DNA of 64,000 bases. Origin: Coriobacteriaceae bacterium. GTDB taxonomy: Bacteria > Actinomycetota > Coriobacteriia > Coriobacteriales > Coriobacteriaceae. Position 1 is the first letter of the stretch. Every line of letters begins with the position of its first letter. Made by a program: the position numbers and the translations under genes. A model generated the notes under the pieces. That model ran no database searches. It had not been told where the DNA came from and was given only the letters and a program-made list of their open reading frames with translations. The DNA lies in the NCBI GenBank assembly GCA_902364975.1, contig CABJFQ010000012.1:1-64000 (forward strand). Direction: 5' to 3'. Shown here piece by piece: positions 8,816 through 18,097 of the stretch.

Positions 8816-9580
8816 ATGGCAGGAAGACGCGAAAAACTGCGCCGCGTCGGGATCATCCCCGAATACCGCGGCTTTACCCCTGACGGCCTAGCCAGCGGAG
8901 ACGCCATCGACATGACGGTCGACGAACTCGAGGCGCTGCGCCTGTGCGACCTGGAAGGCCTTAACCAAGAGGCAGTCGCACAGCAGATGGGTATCGCGCG
9001 CGCCACGGTGGCGGCTATTTGCAGCCGCGCGCATCGCAAGGTGGCAAACGCGTTGGTCAATGGTCGGGCGCTCATCATCGAAGGCGGCAATATTGCGTAC
9101 TCCCCCATTACCACGGCAACGGCCGTATGGCCAGCAAAGGAGGTCAACACCATGAGGGTGGCAACCACGTACGACAACGGCAACATCTTTATGCACTTTG
9201 GCCGCAGCGAGCAGTTCAAGATCTACGACATTCAGGATGGCAAGGTACTCAACGAGCAGGTCGTGGGCACCGACGGCACCGGCCACGGTGCCCTTGCGGG
9301 CCTGCTCGCCAACGGTGGCGTGGACACGCTCATCTGCGGCGGCATCGGCGGTGGCGCCATCAACGCGCTTGCCCAAGCCGGCATCACGGTGTACGCAGGA
9401 GCTCAGGGCAGCTGCGACGCTTGTGTCGAGGCCCTTATCGCCGGAACGCTCGCACAGAACGGCGAGGCCACGTGCGGCTGCCACGGCCATGATCACGACC
9501 ACGCCCACGAACATGGCGAGTCCTGCGGCTGCCACGGCCATCACGAGCACGAGGGCCACGAGGGCTGCGGATGCCACTAA
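8816..9580 (+). CDS. DUF134 regulator fused to NifX-type cofactor domain
   Basis: A 254-residue fusion. Residues 1-100 form a DUF134 domain with a sigma-like helix-turn-helix (AVAQQMGIARATVAAICSRAHRK). A dinitrogenase iron-molybdenum cofactor-binding domain of the NifX/NifB-C type follows, from about residue 112 (MRVATTYDNGNIFMHFGRSEQFKIYD) to 215, including ICGGIGGGAINAL. The last 35 residues are a His/Cys-rich tail (CGCHGHDHDH and repeats). Family knowledge says NifX-like domains bind Fe-S or Fe-Mo clusters; no nitrogenase genes are here, so a metal-responsive regulator or metal chaperone is more likely. Start ATG has AAGGAG five bases upstream. Probably autoregulated through the two palindromes ahead of it. 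Confidence 0.88.
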   Translation: MAGRREKLRRVGIIPEYRGFTPDGLASGDAIDMTVDELEALRLCDLEGLNQEAVAQQMGIARATVAAICSRAHRKVANALVNGRALIIEGGNIAYSPITTATAVWPAKEVNTMRVATTYDNGNIFMHFGRSEQFKIYDIQDGKVLNEQVVGTDGTGHGALAGLLANGGVDTLICGGIGGGAINALAQAGITVYAGAQGSCDACVEALIAGTLAQNGEATCGCHGHDHDHAHEHGESCGCHGHHEHEGHEGCGCH

Positions 9581-9643
9581 CGGCACGGCACCGCGAGCTC
9601 GGGGCGCGATACTGAACGCAATCCAACAATCAAAGCCAACAAC

Positions 9644-9675
9644 AAAGGCCACCCGGTAGCTTCCGAGTGGCCTTT
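9644..9675. terminator. Bidirectional terminator between NifX gene and ffh
   Basis: AAAGGCCAC (9644-9652) pairs with GTGGCCTTT (9667-9675) around a 14-nt loop. On the minus strand TTTGTTGTTGG follows the stem, which suits ffh; the plus strand tail is weaker. Confidence 0.75.
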
Positions 9676-9700
9676 GCCATATCAAGCTGGAATTACAGCT

Positions 9701-11176
9701 CTATTTCTTATTACGCATCTGCGCTTCCATCTGGCGCAGCAGCTCCATATCGGACTTGGGACCGCCCGTACCCAGGCCGCCCATGCTGCCCAGACCCATA
9801 GCGTCCAGGCCAGGGATATTGGGCATGCGCATCTTCTTGCCCTTCTTGCCCTTTTTGCCCTTCTTGCCGCCGGCCTGCGCCTGATTGGCCATCGTGCGCA
9901 TGCGTCCCATCATCTTGTTCATCTCGCCCCACTGCTTCATAAGGCTGTTGACCTCGGTGGGGGTCACGCCGGCGCCCTTGGCAATGCGAGCGCGACGCTG
10001 GCCGTTGATGATGGAGGGGCGCAGGCGTTCCTCCTTGGTCATCGACATAATGATGGCCTCGTTCTTGTCGAAGATGCCCTCGTCCAGGTTGCCGCCCATC
10101 TGGTTGAGCGCGCGCTGGCCACCGGGGAGCATGCCGAGAATGCCCTTCATGCCGCCCATCTTCTTAACGGCTTTCATCTGGTCCAGCATGTCGTTCATGG
10201 TAAAGCCCTCGCGCAGCATGCGCTCGGCGGCCTCAAGCTGCTCGGCATCGGCTGCCTCCTGGGCCTTCTCGATAATACCGACGACGTCGCCCATACCCAG
10301 AATACGCTTGGCCATGCGATCGGGATAGAACGGCTCCAGCGAATCGGGCTTCTCGCCCATGCTCACGAATTTGATGGGCTTGCCGGTCACCTGGCGCACG
10401 GAAAGCGCGCCGCCGCCACGGGCATCGCCGTCGAGCTTGGAGATGATCACGCCGTCAAAGTCGGTGCGCTCGGCAAACGTCGAGACCACGTTGACGATAT
10501 CCTGGCCGGTCATGGCATCGACGACCATCAGCACTTGATCGGGCTTGACGGCCTTCTTGATGTCCACGGCCTCCTGCATCATCTGCTCGTCGATCTGAAG
10601 ACGTCCGGCAGTATCGACGATGACCACGTCACGCAGGTGGTCGACGGCCTCCTGGATGGCGCCCTTGGCGATGTCGACCGGGTGCTCGCCGTCACCGCGG
10701 AAGACCGGCACGCCGATCTCGCCACCGAGCGTGGCAAGCTGGTCGGCAGCAGCGGGACGGTAGACGTCGCACGCGGCGAGCAGCGGCGAGCGGCCCTGCT
10801 TCTTGAGCAGGTAGGCAAGCTTTACGGCAGCCGTGGTCTTACCGGAGCCCTGCAGGCCCACGAGCATGATGACATTAGGAATGCGGTTACTAAAAACGAG
10901 CTTGCTCTCGGTGGAGCCGAGCATCTCGGTAAGCTCGTCGAGCACGATCTTGACGACGTTTTGCGCCGGCGACAGCGACTCCATGACCTCGGCGGTCATA
11001 CAGCGCTCCTTGGTCTTGGCGACGAACTCCTTGACAACCTTAAAGTTGACGTCGGCTTCGAGCAGCGCCATGCGAATATCGCGCATGGCCGAGGTGATGT
11101 CGGCCTCGGTCAGCTTACCCTTGCCACGCAGGCGGTCAAATGTGTCGTTGAGGCGATCGCTCAGGGAATCAAACAC
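9701..11176 (-). CDS. ffh: Signal recognition particle protein Ffh (SRP54)
   Basis: GTPase that recognises signal sequences with 4.5S RNA and docks ribosomes at FtsY. The N domain is followed by the G domain with GLQGSGKTTAAVKL, DTAGR and SKLDGDARGGGALS, and then a methionine-rich M domain (MGGMKGILGMLPG...MGRMRTMANQ). The C-terminal tail carries a lysine-glycine run (GGKKGKKGKKGKKMRMPN) and more methionines, consistent with RNA and signal-peptide binding. It is 491 residues and ends the ffh-ftsY-smc-rnc gene string, ten bases after ftsY. Confidence 0.97.
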   Translation of the reverse strand: MFDSLSDRLNDTFDRLRGKGKLTEADITSAMRDIRMALLEADVNFKVVKEFVAKTKERCMTAEVMESLSPAQNVVKIVLDELTEMLGSTESKLVFSNRIPNVIMLVGLQGSGKTTAAVKLAYLLKKQGRSPLLAACDVYRPAAADQLATLGGEIGVPVFRGDGEHPVDIAKGAIQEAVDHLRDVVIVDTAGRLQIDEQMMQEAVDIKKAVKPDQVLMVVDAMTGQDIVNVVSTFAERTDFDGVIISKLDGDARGGGALSVRQVTGKPIKFVSMGEKPDSLEPFYPDRMAKRILGMGDVVGIIEKAQEAADAEQLEAAERMLREGFTMNDMLDQMKAVKKMGGMKGILGMLPGGQRALNQMGGNLDEGIFDKNEAIIMSMTKEERLRPSIINGQRRARIAKGAGVTPTEVNSLMKQWGEMNKMMGRMRTMANQAQAGGKKGKKGKKGKKMRMPNIPGLDAMGLGSMGGLGTGGPKSDMELLRQMEAQMRNKK

Positions 11177-11186
11177 TAGTCACTCC

Positions 11187-12104
11187 TTAATTGGACTCGC
11201 CCACCAGGGCGCGGCAGAAATCTTTGGCGTTAAACTCCTGCAGATCATCGACCTGCTCGCCCACGCCGATGCGAAGGATCGGGAGCTTGAGCTTCTCGGC
11301 CACGGCCATGGCTATACCGCCCTTAGCCGTGCCGTCCAGCTTAGTCATGATAATACCGTCCAGGCCCAGCGCCTCGTTAAACTCGAGCGCCTGGTTCAGA
11401 CCGTTCTGACCAGTGGCGGCATCGATCACAAGCACGACCGAGACCGGCATGGGACCGGCGGCCATATTGGCGGCGCGCTTACGGGTCACATTGACCACCT
11501 TGGCGAGCTCGCGCATGAGCTCGGGGCTCGTGTGCAGACGGCCGGCGGTATCGATGAGCACCAGGTCGCTGCCGCGCCTGTCGGCCTCGTCGAGCACGTC
11601 GTAACAAACGCTCGCCGGGTCGGAGCCGCGGTCGCGCTTGATGACGGGAACACCGGCGCGCTGGCCCCACACATCGAGCTGCTCGATGGCGGCGGCGCGG
11701 AAGGTATCGGCCGAACCGATCACGACATTCTTGCCGCGGGAAGCCATGGCGCTCGCAATCTTGCCGACCGTCGTGGTCTTGCCGGCACCGTTGATGCCCA
11801 CAAACAGCACGCAGCTCGGCGTATCGGAGAACGGATCGCGCTCGATGGGCACAAAGTGCTGCTCAAGCTGCTCGGCCAGAGCGCGGCGAAGCTGCGGAGC
11901 GGTCTTGAGGTTCTTCTTGGCGGCTGTCTCGCGCAGGTCATCGGAGACCTGAATGGCGACCTCGGCACCCATGTCACCCATAACGAGGGTGTCCTCAAGG
12001 TCCTCCCAAAAATCCTCGTCGACCTCGCCGCCAAAGTAGAAGACCTCGTTGAGGGCCTCGCGGCTGCGCTCAAGTCCGCGCGAGAGAGCGTCAAAGAATC
12101 CCAT
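11187..12104 (-). CDS. ftsY: SRP receptor FtsY
   Basis: Membrane-associated GTPase that receives the Ffh-ribosome complex. The NG domain motifs are GINGAGKTTTVGK, DTAGRLHTS and TKLDGTAKGGIAMAV. At 305 residues it has almost no acidic A domain, a short form found in many Gram-positive bacteria, where membrane contact is made by the amphipathic start of the N domain. Its ATG shares one base with the smc stop codon (TAATG), so translation is probably coupled to smc. Confidence 0.97.
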   Translation of the reverse strand: MGFFDALSRGLERSREALNEVFYFGGEVDEDFWEDLEDTLVMGDMGAEVAIQVSDDLRETAAKKNLKTAPQLRRALAEQLEQHFVPIERDPFSDTPSCVLFVGINGAGKTTTVGKIASAMASRGKNVVIGSADTFRAAAIEQLDVWGQRAGVPVIKRDRGSDPASVCYDVLDEADRRGSDLVLIDTAGRLHTSPELMRELAKVVNVTRKRAANMAAGPMPVSVVLVIDAATGQNGLNQALEFNEALGLDGIIMTKLDGTAKGGIAMAVAEKLKLPILRIGVGEQVDDLQEFNAKDFCRALVGESN

Positions 12105-15100
12105 TATGCATTCACGACCTTTCCGGTTTCGCGATCGAGTTTTTGCGAGACGACGCGGCTGACGCCGTCGGCTTGCATCGAGACGCCATAGAGAACGTCA
12201 GCGTCCTCCATAGTACGGCGCTGATGCGAAATGACCAAGAGCTGCGTATCGGAACGCAACACGTCGAGCGCGCCGATGAGCTTGGACAGGTTGGCGTCGT
12301 CAAGTGCCGCCTCGACCTCGTCCAGCACATAGAACGGCACCGTGCGCGTGCGGTACACGGCAAAGAGCAGGGCGAGTGCCGTCAGACTCTTCTCGCCGCC
12401 CGACATGAGCATCATCTTGGTGATGCGCTTGCCGCGCGGCTGCGCCACGACCTCGATACCCGTCTCGGCCGGATGCTCAGGATCGGTCATCTCCAGATGA
12501 GCCTGGCCACCCGGGAACAGCATAGCGAAGATCTCGCGGAAGTTCGCGTCGACCTTCTCAAACGTCACAAGGAACGCCTTGCGCATCTTGCGATCAATAG
12601 CCACCGTGATCTTGGTGAGCGCCTTACGCGCGCTCTCCAGATCGGCCAGCTGCTCCTCGATGTAATCGGCGCGGCGCTTGAGCTGCTCGTACTCCTCCAT
12701 GGCAACTTGGTTCACGGGACCAAGGTTGTTGATCTGGCGCACAAGCTGGTTGAGCTCGCGCTCGGCGGCATCGCGGTCCGTGGGCGCGGGAAGCATGAGC
12801 GCTTCCTCGAGTACCGTGTTGCCATCGGCGGTAATGGCCTTAATGGCGGCCTCTACCTGCACCTCGAGCTTGCCACGCGCGACCTTAAACTCGTTTTGCG
12901 TGGCGGTGGCGGTATCGACCTTCTCCTTAGCGCGGGCAACCTCTGCCTTGGCATCCTCGATGGTCTTCTTGAGCGAAGCGGAGTCCGCCTCCTCCAGAGA
13001 GGCCTGGTCACGCAGACGCGCTGCCCAATCCGACGCGCGCTCCAGCAGGGCCGAATAGCGCTCGTGCATGGGATCGACGCGCAGGCGCAGCAGCTCGAGT
13101 GAGCGCGAGGCCTGGCGTGTTCCGCGGATACGGCGGTCGATGCCCTCCAGGCGATGCTCCAGATCGGGCACGCGGCCCTTCAGAGAACGAAGGCGCTCGC
13201 TCGTCTGGGCCAGGCGGACCTTGGCATCGGCGAGCTTGCCGGCGGCCTCGGAATCGTCACGGCGAACGCGGTCGAGTTCGTCGTTGGCTTCGGCAATCTG
13301 AAGGCCAAGATCGCTTGCCTGCGCTCGGGCCTCGTCACGCGAGCGGGTGAGCTCGTCCACGCGCGGGCGCGCAGCGCGAACGGCCTCGGCGGCCTGCTCG
13401 CGGCGCTTGGAGATGCGCACGCGCTCGACCTCGGCGTTGTTGGCGCTTTGCTCCAGGCGGCCAATCTCGGAGAGCAGCGAGCGGCGCTCGCCCTCAAGAC
13501 GGGCGATCTCGCCGGCGGCATCGCCCTCAGCGGCACGCGCCTCTTCGACGGCCGCATTGGCCTCGACGACCTGATCCGACACATGCTCAAACACAGCAGC
13601 CAGATCGGGCTCCAGGCCCTCCAGCTCGCGAATGCGACGCTTGCGCTCCAAGGCACCCGACGCCTCGCCGGCGTCGAGGCCCACACGCACCAGGCCGCCG
13701 CAGGCGACGCGGGCGCCATCGGGGGTCACGTAAGTCACGCCGTCAACGACAGGCGCGGCCAGCGCAGCCGCCAAGTCGTCGACAACGTAATAGCCGCCGA
13801 GCAGCGCCTCGACAACCGGGCCATAGCCGGCGCGTACGGACAGGCGATCGACCAGGCGGGAACCGGCAGCGCCCTTAGCGGCAGCAGAGGCGCTCGCACC
13901 GCGCGCCACCAGCAGCGCCTCGCCCGAGGCCTTCTTCTGGTCCAGAGCGGCACGACCGGCACGCTCAAGCGCGGACGTATCGTCGAACAGCAGCGCATCG
14001 ATATCGCCGGCAAGCAGCTGCTCCACCAGACCCTCGAGCTCACGAGGGGCCTCGAGCACGTCGCCCAGACGACCCGAGACATCGTCGCCCAGTACACCCA
14101 CCAGACAGCTCACGAGCGGCGAGCTGTCGGCCATGCGGGCATCGAGTTTCTTTTGGCTAGCAAGCTCCGAGCGCACCTCGGACAGTTTGTTGCGCGCCTC
14201 GCTCTCGCGGGCACGCAAGTCCTTAAGGGCTGCACGGGCGACCTCGGTAGCCTCGCGCGCATCGTTCTGGGCCTGACGAGCCGCCTCAAGGGCACTCTCA
14301 AGCTCCTCAGCACGGTCGCGACGGCTATCAAGCGATGCTGTAACCTCCTCGAGCTGTTCATCAATCTGCTCCAGGCGCGAGGCGTACATGTTGTCCTCGA
14401 CCTCGGCGTTGCTCAGCGAGTCCTTCACCTTGGCGAGTTCGAGCGCCGCGTTATCGGCCACACGCTGCACATCGCGTTGCTCACGCGTAAGCTGCGAAAT
14501 CTGATTGTCGAGCGCCACGCGCCGCTCGTGGAGCTCAGCGGCGGCAGGACCAGCGGCGTCAACGTCCTCCTGGGCCTGCATGTGCGCGCCGGTCACTTCC
14601 TCAAGCTGTGCACGCGCGTCCTCGAGCTCCTCGACCACGCGACGACGCTGATGCTCGGAGCTCGAGATCTGGCCACGCATGTCGGACAGGCGCGACACCA
14701 TGTTGTGGCCCTTTTCCTCGAGCAGGCGCATATCGGAGTTAATGCGGCCGACCACGTCTTGCATATGGCGGCGCTGCTCGCCCAGGTCGCCCACAAACAG
14801 GCCCTTTTCCTCGAGCATAACCTGGAGCTTCTCGAGCTCGCGCTCCTTTTCGCCCATGCGGTACTGCGCAAGCTCCAGCTCGGCGGCGCCTTCCTTGGAG
14901 CGGCTCTCCAAGTCGTTCCACTGCGACTGCAGCGAACGAAGCTCGTCGACGGCCAGCATCTGCGTAAGTTCGTTCGCGCGCGAGGACAGCTCTTTGTACT
15001 TGCGCGCGCGATCGACCTGACGCTCCAGCGGCCGCAGCTGACGGGCGATTTCCTTATTGATGTCGCGGGCACGGGTCAAGTGCTCGTCCATCGATTTAAT

Positions 15101-15640
15101 CTTTTTGAGCGCACGCTCCTTGCGGCGTTTGTGCTTGGAGATGCCGGCGGCCTCCTCGATGAGGGCACGGCGCTCCTCGGGGCGGCTCTGCAAAATGGCG
15201 TCGAGCTTGCCCTGGCTGATGATGGAATGCGTATCCTTACCCAGGCCCGAATCGTGCAGGATGTCCTGAATGTCCATCAGGCGGCACGGGCTCGAGTTGA
15301 TGAGGTACTCGCTTTCGCCCGAGCGATACATGCGCCGGGTGATGGCGACCTCGTCAAAGTCGACGGGCAGCATATGGTCCGAGTTATCGAGCACCAGCGT
15401 GACCTCGGCGACACCCACCGGCTTGCGCGCTGACGAGCCCGAGAAGATGACATCCTCCATGGCCTGGCCGCGCAGCTGCTTGGCGCTCTGCTCGCCCAGG
15501 ACCCACAGAATCGAGTCAGAGATGTTCGATTTTCCCGAGCCGTTGGGACCGACGATGACGGTCAGGCCCGGCTCAAACGTCATATGGGCGCGGTCGGCAA
15601 ACGACTTGAACCCTTTGAGCGTGAGGGACTTGAGATACAC
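12104..15640 (-). CDS. smc: Chromosome partition protein SMC
   Basis: Structural maintenance of chromosomes ATPase, 1178 residues, which compacts and segregates the chromosome with ScpA and ScpB (not in this window). Walker A is GPNGSGKSN near residue 32. Long coiled coils of about 300 residues flank a hinge around residues 510-650. The C-terminal head carries the signature LMSGGEKSLTALALL and Walker B YVLDEVEAALDDAN. It lies between rnc and ftsY, a common arrangement in Gram-positive bacteria, and is separated from rnc by only ten bases. Confidence 0.97.
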   Translation of the reverse strand: MYLKSLTLKGFKSFADRAHMTFEPGLTVIVGPNGSGKSNISDSILWVLGEQSAKQLRGQAMEDVIFSGSSARKPVGVAEVTLVLDNSDHMLPVDFDEVAITRRMYRSGESEYLINSSPCRLMDIQDILHDSGLGKDTHSIISQGKLDAILQSRPEERRALIEEAAGISKHKRRKERALKKIKSMDEHLTRARDINKEIARQLRPLERQVDRARKYKELSSRANELTQMLAVDELRSLQSQWNDLESRSKEGAAELELAQYRMGEKERELEKLQVMLEEKGLFVGDLGEQRRHMQDVVGRINSDMRLLEEKGHNMVSRLSDMRGQISSSEHQRRRVVEELEDARAQLEEVTGAHMQAQEDVDAAGPAAAELHERRVALDNQISQLTREQRDVQRVADNAALELAKVKDSLSNAEVEDNMYASRLEQIDEQLEEVTASLDSRRDRAEELESALEAARQAQNDAREATEVARAALKDLRARESEARNKLSEVRSELASQKKLDARMADSSPLVSCLVGVLGDDVSGRLGDVLEAPRELEGLVEQLLAGDIDALLFDDTSALERAGRAALDQKKASGEALLVARGASASAAAKGAAGSRLVDRLSVRAGYGPVVEALLGGYYVVDDLAAALAAPVVDGVTYVTPDGARVACGGLVRVGLDAGEASGALERKRRIRELEGLEPDLAAVFEHVSDQVVEANAAVEEARAAEGDAAGEIARLEGERRSLLSEIGRLEQSANNAEVERVRISKRREQAAEAVRAARPRVDELTRSRDEARAQASDLGLQIAEANDELDRVRRDDSEAAGKLADAKVRLAQTSERLRSLKGRVPDLEHRLEGIDRRIRGTRQASRSLELLRLRVDPMHERYSALLERASDWAARLRDQASLEEADSASLKKTIEDAKAEVARAKEKVDTATATQNEFKVARGKLEVQVEAAIKAITADGNTVLEEALMLPAPTDRDAAERELNQLVRQINNLGPVNQVAMEEYEQLKRRADYIEEQLADLESARKALTKITVAIDRKMRKAFLVTFEKVDANFREIFAMLFPGGQAHLEMTDPEHPAETGIEVVAQPRGKRITKMMLMSGGEKSLTALALLFAVYRTRTVPFYVLDEVEAALDDANLSKLIGALDVLRSDTQLLVISHQRRTMEDADVLYGVSMQADGVSRVVSQKLDRETGKVVNA

Positions 15641-15650
15641 GGTTCCTCGC

Positions 15651-16376
15651 TTAAACAGGCTTCTTGTTGAGAATCACGCCGTTGGTGGTGTAGCCCATGC
15701 GGTCAAGTGCCTCGAGTGCAGCGGCTCCCTCGGCTTCCTTCTTTGAGGAGCCGGAGCCGCGACCCTGGCGAATACCATCGATCAATACCACGGCGGTAAA
15801 GGTGGGCGCATGCGCCGGGCCCTCGGAGCCAACGAGCTTATACGCGGGAGGCTCATGGCCGTCTGCCTGCACGCACTCCTGCAAGAACGACTTGGGGTTC
15901 GCAGGATGCTCGGCACGCTCAGAGGCCAAATGGGGCTTAAGCGTACGGTGGATAAACTCCGCCGCCGCATCCCAGCCAGCATCCAGATACAGCGCGCCCA
16001 CGAGCGACTCATAGACGTTCTCGAGCGCCGAGTGCAGGCCACGCGCGCCGGTACCGGTCTCGGAGGCACCAAAGATGATGATGTCGTCGATGCCCAGCTC
16101 ATGCGACACCTCGGATAGCGTAGCGCCCGAGACAAGCGACACCTTCAGGCGCGTGAGCTTGCCCTCGTCAAACTCGGGATAGGACTCAAAGAGCGAACGG
16201 GCGACGACGGCGCCCAAAATGGAATCGCCCAAGAACTCAAGGCGCTCATAGCTGGCAGAAACCGGCTGGCCCTCGACTGCCGAGGGATGCGTAAGCGCCG
16301 CGCGCAGAAGCACCTTATTATTGAACTCGTGGCCCAGAATTTCCTGGGCACGCGTAAGTCGTTCAGACAAAGCCAA
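15651..16376 (-). CDS. rnc: Ribonuclease III
   Basis: Double-strand-specific endoribonuclease that processes rRNA precursors and structured mRNA. The catalytic domain shows ALTHPS, the signature YERLEFLGDSILGAVVA and the second acidic cluster ESLVGALYLDAGW. A double-stranded RNA-binding domain follows from about residue 160 (NPKSFLQECVQADGHEPPAYKLV) to the end (GSGSSKKEAEGAAALEAL). Its 241 residues are typical. It begins three bases after the acpP stop, so both are probably on one transcript. Confidence 0.96.
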   Translation of the reverse strand: MALSERLTRAQEILGHEFNNKVLLRAALTHPSAVEGQPVSASYERLEFLGDSILGAVVARSLFESYPEFDEGKLTRLKVSLVSGATLSEVSHELGIDDIIIFGASETGTGARGLHSALENVYESLVGALYLDAGWDAAAEFIHRTLKPHLASERAEHPANPKSFLQECVQADGHEPPAYKLVGSEGPAHAPTFTAVVLIDGIRQGRGSGSSKKEAEGAAALEALDRMGYTTNGVILNKKPV

Positions 16377-16379
16377 GAC

Positions 16380-16622
16380 CTAGGCCTCCCTGGCGTTTTC
16401 AATCGCGTCGACGGCGTCGGCGACAGAGTTGAGCGAGAGCAGAGTCTCGTCATCGATCTCGAGGTTGAACTCGTCCTCGATAGCCGTAACCAGCTGCAGG
16501 CGCTCGAGCGAGTTGGCATCGAGATCGTCAAAGGTGGTCTCATCGCTAATTTCGGCAACATCGACGCCCAGAACGTCAGCAGCGACCTCGGCGATCTTGT
16601 CGAAGATTTCGGAGCGGTCCAT
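16380..16622 (-). CDS. acpP: Acyl carrier protein
   Basis: Eighty-residue acidic four-helix carrier for fatty acid synthesis. Its phosphopantetheine site is Ser38 in DANSLERLQL. The residue just before the serine is Asn, whereas the family almost always has Asp (DSL). ATG at 16622 follows GAGAGGAAGCGCT, a good binding site; the longer open frame upstream has no family similarity. Position between plsX and rnc is usual for Gram-positive bacteria. A 22-base palindrome lies 37 bases upstream of the start and may control it. Confidence 0.93.
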   Translation of the reverse strand: MDRSEIFDKIAEVAADVLGVDVAEISDETTFDDLDANSLERLQLVTAIEDEFNLEIDDETLLSLNSVADAVDAIENAREA

Positions 16623-16658
16623 AGCGCTTCCTCTCATAGTGCATGAATACCAAAAGAA

Positions 16659-16680
16659 TGGTACCGCCCGGGCGGTACCA
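16659..16680. promoter_or_regulatory. Palindromic operator candidate upstream of acpP
   Basis: A perfect 22-base palindrome with core GGTACCGCCCGGGCGGTACC in the plsX-acpP gap. On the minus strand a TAGAAT -10 box lies 13 bases upstream, so the palindrome would start a few bases after the transcription start. That position fits a repressor site for a fatty acid regulator. The regulator is unknown; it could alternatively form an mRNA hairpin. Confidence 0.6.
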
Positions 16681-16746
16681 AGACACGGTTCTGATTCTAC
16701 CCCACGAAGCAGGCCGCGAGGCACATAACAGCGCTCTAACTCGCTC

Positions 16747-17766
16747 TTACAAAACGATGCCGTCCATGGAGTTGGCGACATTCTCGACCAGCCCGGCGCG
16801 CACGGCTTCGGCCGCCGCAAGCGTACCGTTTTTAACAGCTTCGACCGAGGTGGCGCCATGGCCGATCAGAACCACGCCGCGCAGGCCCAAAAGAATCGCG
16901 CCGCCCTTGGCGTCGCCAGAGAGCTTGGCCTTTATCTCACGCATCTGCTTTTTAATGAGCAGCGCGGCGATCTTGGTGCCAAGCGAAGACATAAAGACGC
17001 CCTTGAGCTCCTGCAACAAAAACTTGGCAGCGCCCTCGGTGGCCTTGAGCGCAATGTTGCCCGACATGCCGTCGGCGACCACGACGTCAAAATTGCCCGA
17101 CGTAAGATCGGTGCCTTCGCAGTTACCCACAAAGCCGGGAACGGCGGCTTTCATGGCCGGGAAGCAGGCCTTGGTAAAGTTGGAGCCCTTCTCGTCCTCG
17201 GTGCCATTGGCAAGCAAGCCCACGCGAGGATGCTCGATGCCCAGGACAACGCGGGCATAAGCGCTACCCATCTGGGCAAAACGCACCATGTCGTCCACCT
17301 CGACATCGGGGTTGGCGCCCATGTCGCACAGCACCGTCAGGCCGCCGGCACGATTGGGCAGCGCATTGGTCAAACAGGGGCGCACCGGCTGCTTCTTGCC
17401 TTCGGCCATATATCTAAACGGTGTGACGTAGGCGGTCGCGGCAGCGGTCATGGCGCCGGTGGAGCCGGCGGAGAAAAACGCGTCCGCGTTGCCCTTTTTG
17501 ATGGCGCGGCAGGCAAGCACGATCGAGGACTTGCGCTTGGTCATCACGGCGCGAATGGGATCGTCATCCATGGCGATAACGTCGGGTGCCTCAAGAGCCT
17601 CAACACGTGCATGGGAAGCAGCAAAGGGATTGACAATTTCAGAGGGGCCAGCTGCCAAGACCTCGATATCGGGATCGGCGGCAAGCGCAGCCTCGATACC
17701 ATCGAGAACAACCTGAGGTTTCTCGTCTCCGCCCACAACGTCTACACAAACGCGAACGTTACTCAT
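16747..17766 (-). CDS. plsX: Phosphate acyltransferase PlsX
   Basis: Converts acyl-ACP to acyl-phosphate, the first step of glycerolipid synthesis in bacteria using PlsY. The start RVCVDVVGGDEKP corresponds to the family's DAMGGD..P opening, with VVGGD here; further motifs are CDMGANPDVEVDDMVRFAQMG and VADGMSGNIALKATEG. I chose the ATG at 17766, seven bases from AGGAG; another ATG six bases upstream is too close to it. The 339-residue length is usual. It lies between rpmF and acpP, the classical rpmF-plsX-acpP lipid cluster. Confidence 0.95.
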   Translation of the reverse strand: MSNVRVCVDVVGGDEKPQVVLDGIEAALAADPDIEVLAAGPSEIVNPFAASHARVEALEAPDVIAMDDDPIRAVMTKRKSSIVLACRAIKKGNADAFFSAGSTGAMTAAATAYVTPFRYMAEGKKQPVRPCLTNALPNRAGGLTVLCDMGANPDVEVDDMVRFAQMGSAYARVVLGIEHPRVGLLANGTEDEKGSNFTKACFPAMKAAVPGFVGNCEGTDLTSGNFDVVVADGMSGNIALKATEGAAKFLLQELKGVFMSSLGTKIAALLIKKQMREIKAKLSGDAKGGAILLGLRGVVLIGHGATSVEAVKNGTLAAAEAVRAGLVENVANSMDGIVL

Positions 17767-17853
17767 ATACATGCTCCTTATACAAAAATGGCCGACTCAT
17801 TGAGCCGGCCATTGTGGTTCCATTTGGAACGGCATCGCATCCAGAGTATACCG

Positions 17854-18033
17854 TTACTCGGTAACGATAACCTCGCGGTCCTTGTAGAAACCGCAGCTGG
17901 GGCACACGTGGTGCGGAAGCTTGACAGCGCCGCAACGGGGGCACGTGGACTGAGCCGCAGCCGAGATCTTCATGTTGGCGGAACGACGGGTGTGAGTGCG
18001 GATACGACCCTGCTTTTGTTTAGGTACGGGCAT
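17854..18033 (-). CDS. rpmF: 50S ribosomal protein L32
   Basis: A 59-residue ribosomal protein. It starts PVPKQKQGRIRTHTRRSAN and contains two zinc-knuckle pairs, CPRCG and CPSCG, so it is the zinc-binding (C+) form. The ATG at 18033 is preceded by AAGGAAGG. It sits in the conserved yceD-rpmF-plsX order, which is strong support for a gene this short. Confidence 0.95.
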   Translation of the reverse strand: MPVPKQKQGRIRTHTRRSANMKISAAAQSTCPRCGAVKLPHHVCPSCGFYKDREVIVTE

Positions 18034-18097
18034 AGTGACCTTCCTTATGAACTATCCAGTGTGGCGATTACGCGCAAGTAGCGATACTACCACAGTT

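Noticed and set aside
8650..9219. N-terminal extension of thyA
   Set aside because: It runs antisense to the DUF134 gene and across the operators. The ATG at 8649 has a strong binding site and matches the family start.
13154..15433. A 759-residue frame antisense to smc
   Set aside because: Same reason: a shadow of the coding strand with low-complexity content.
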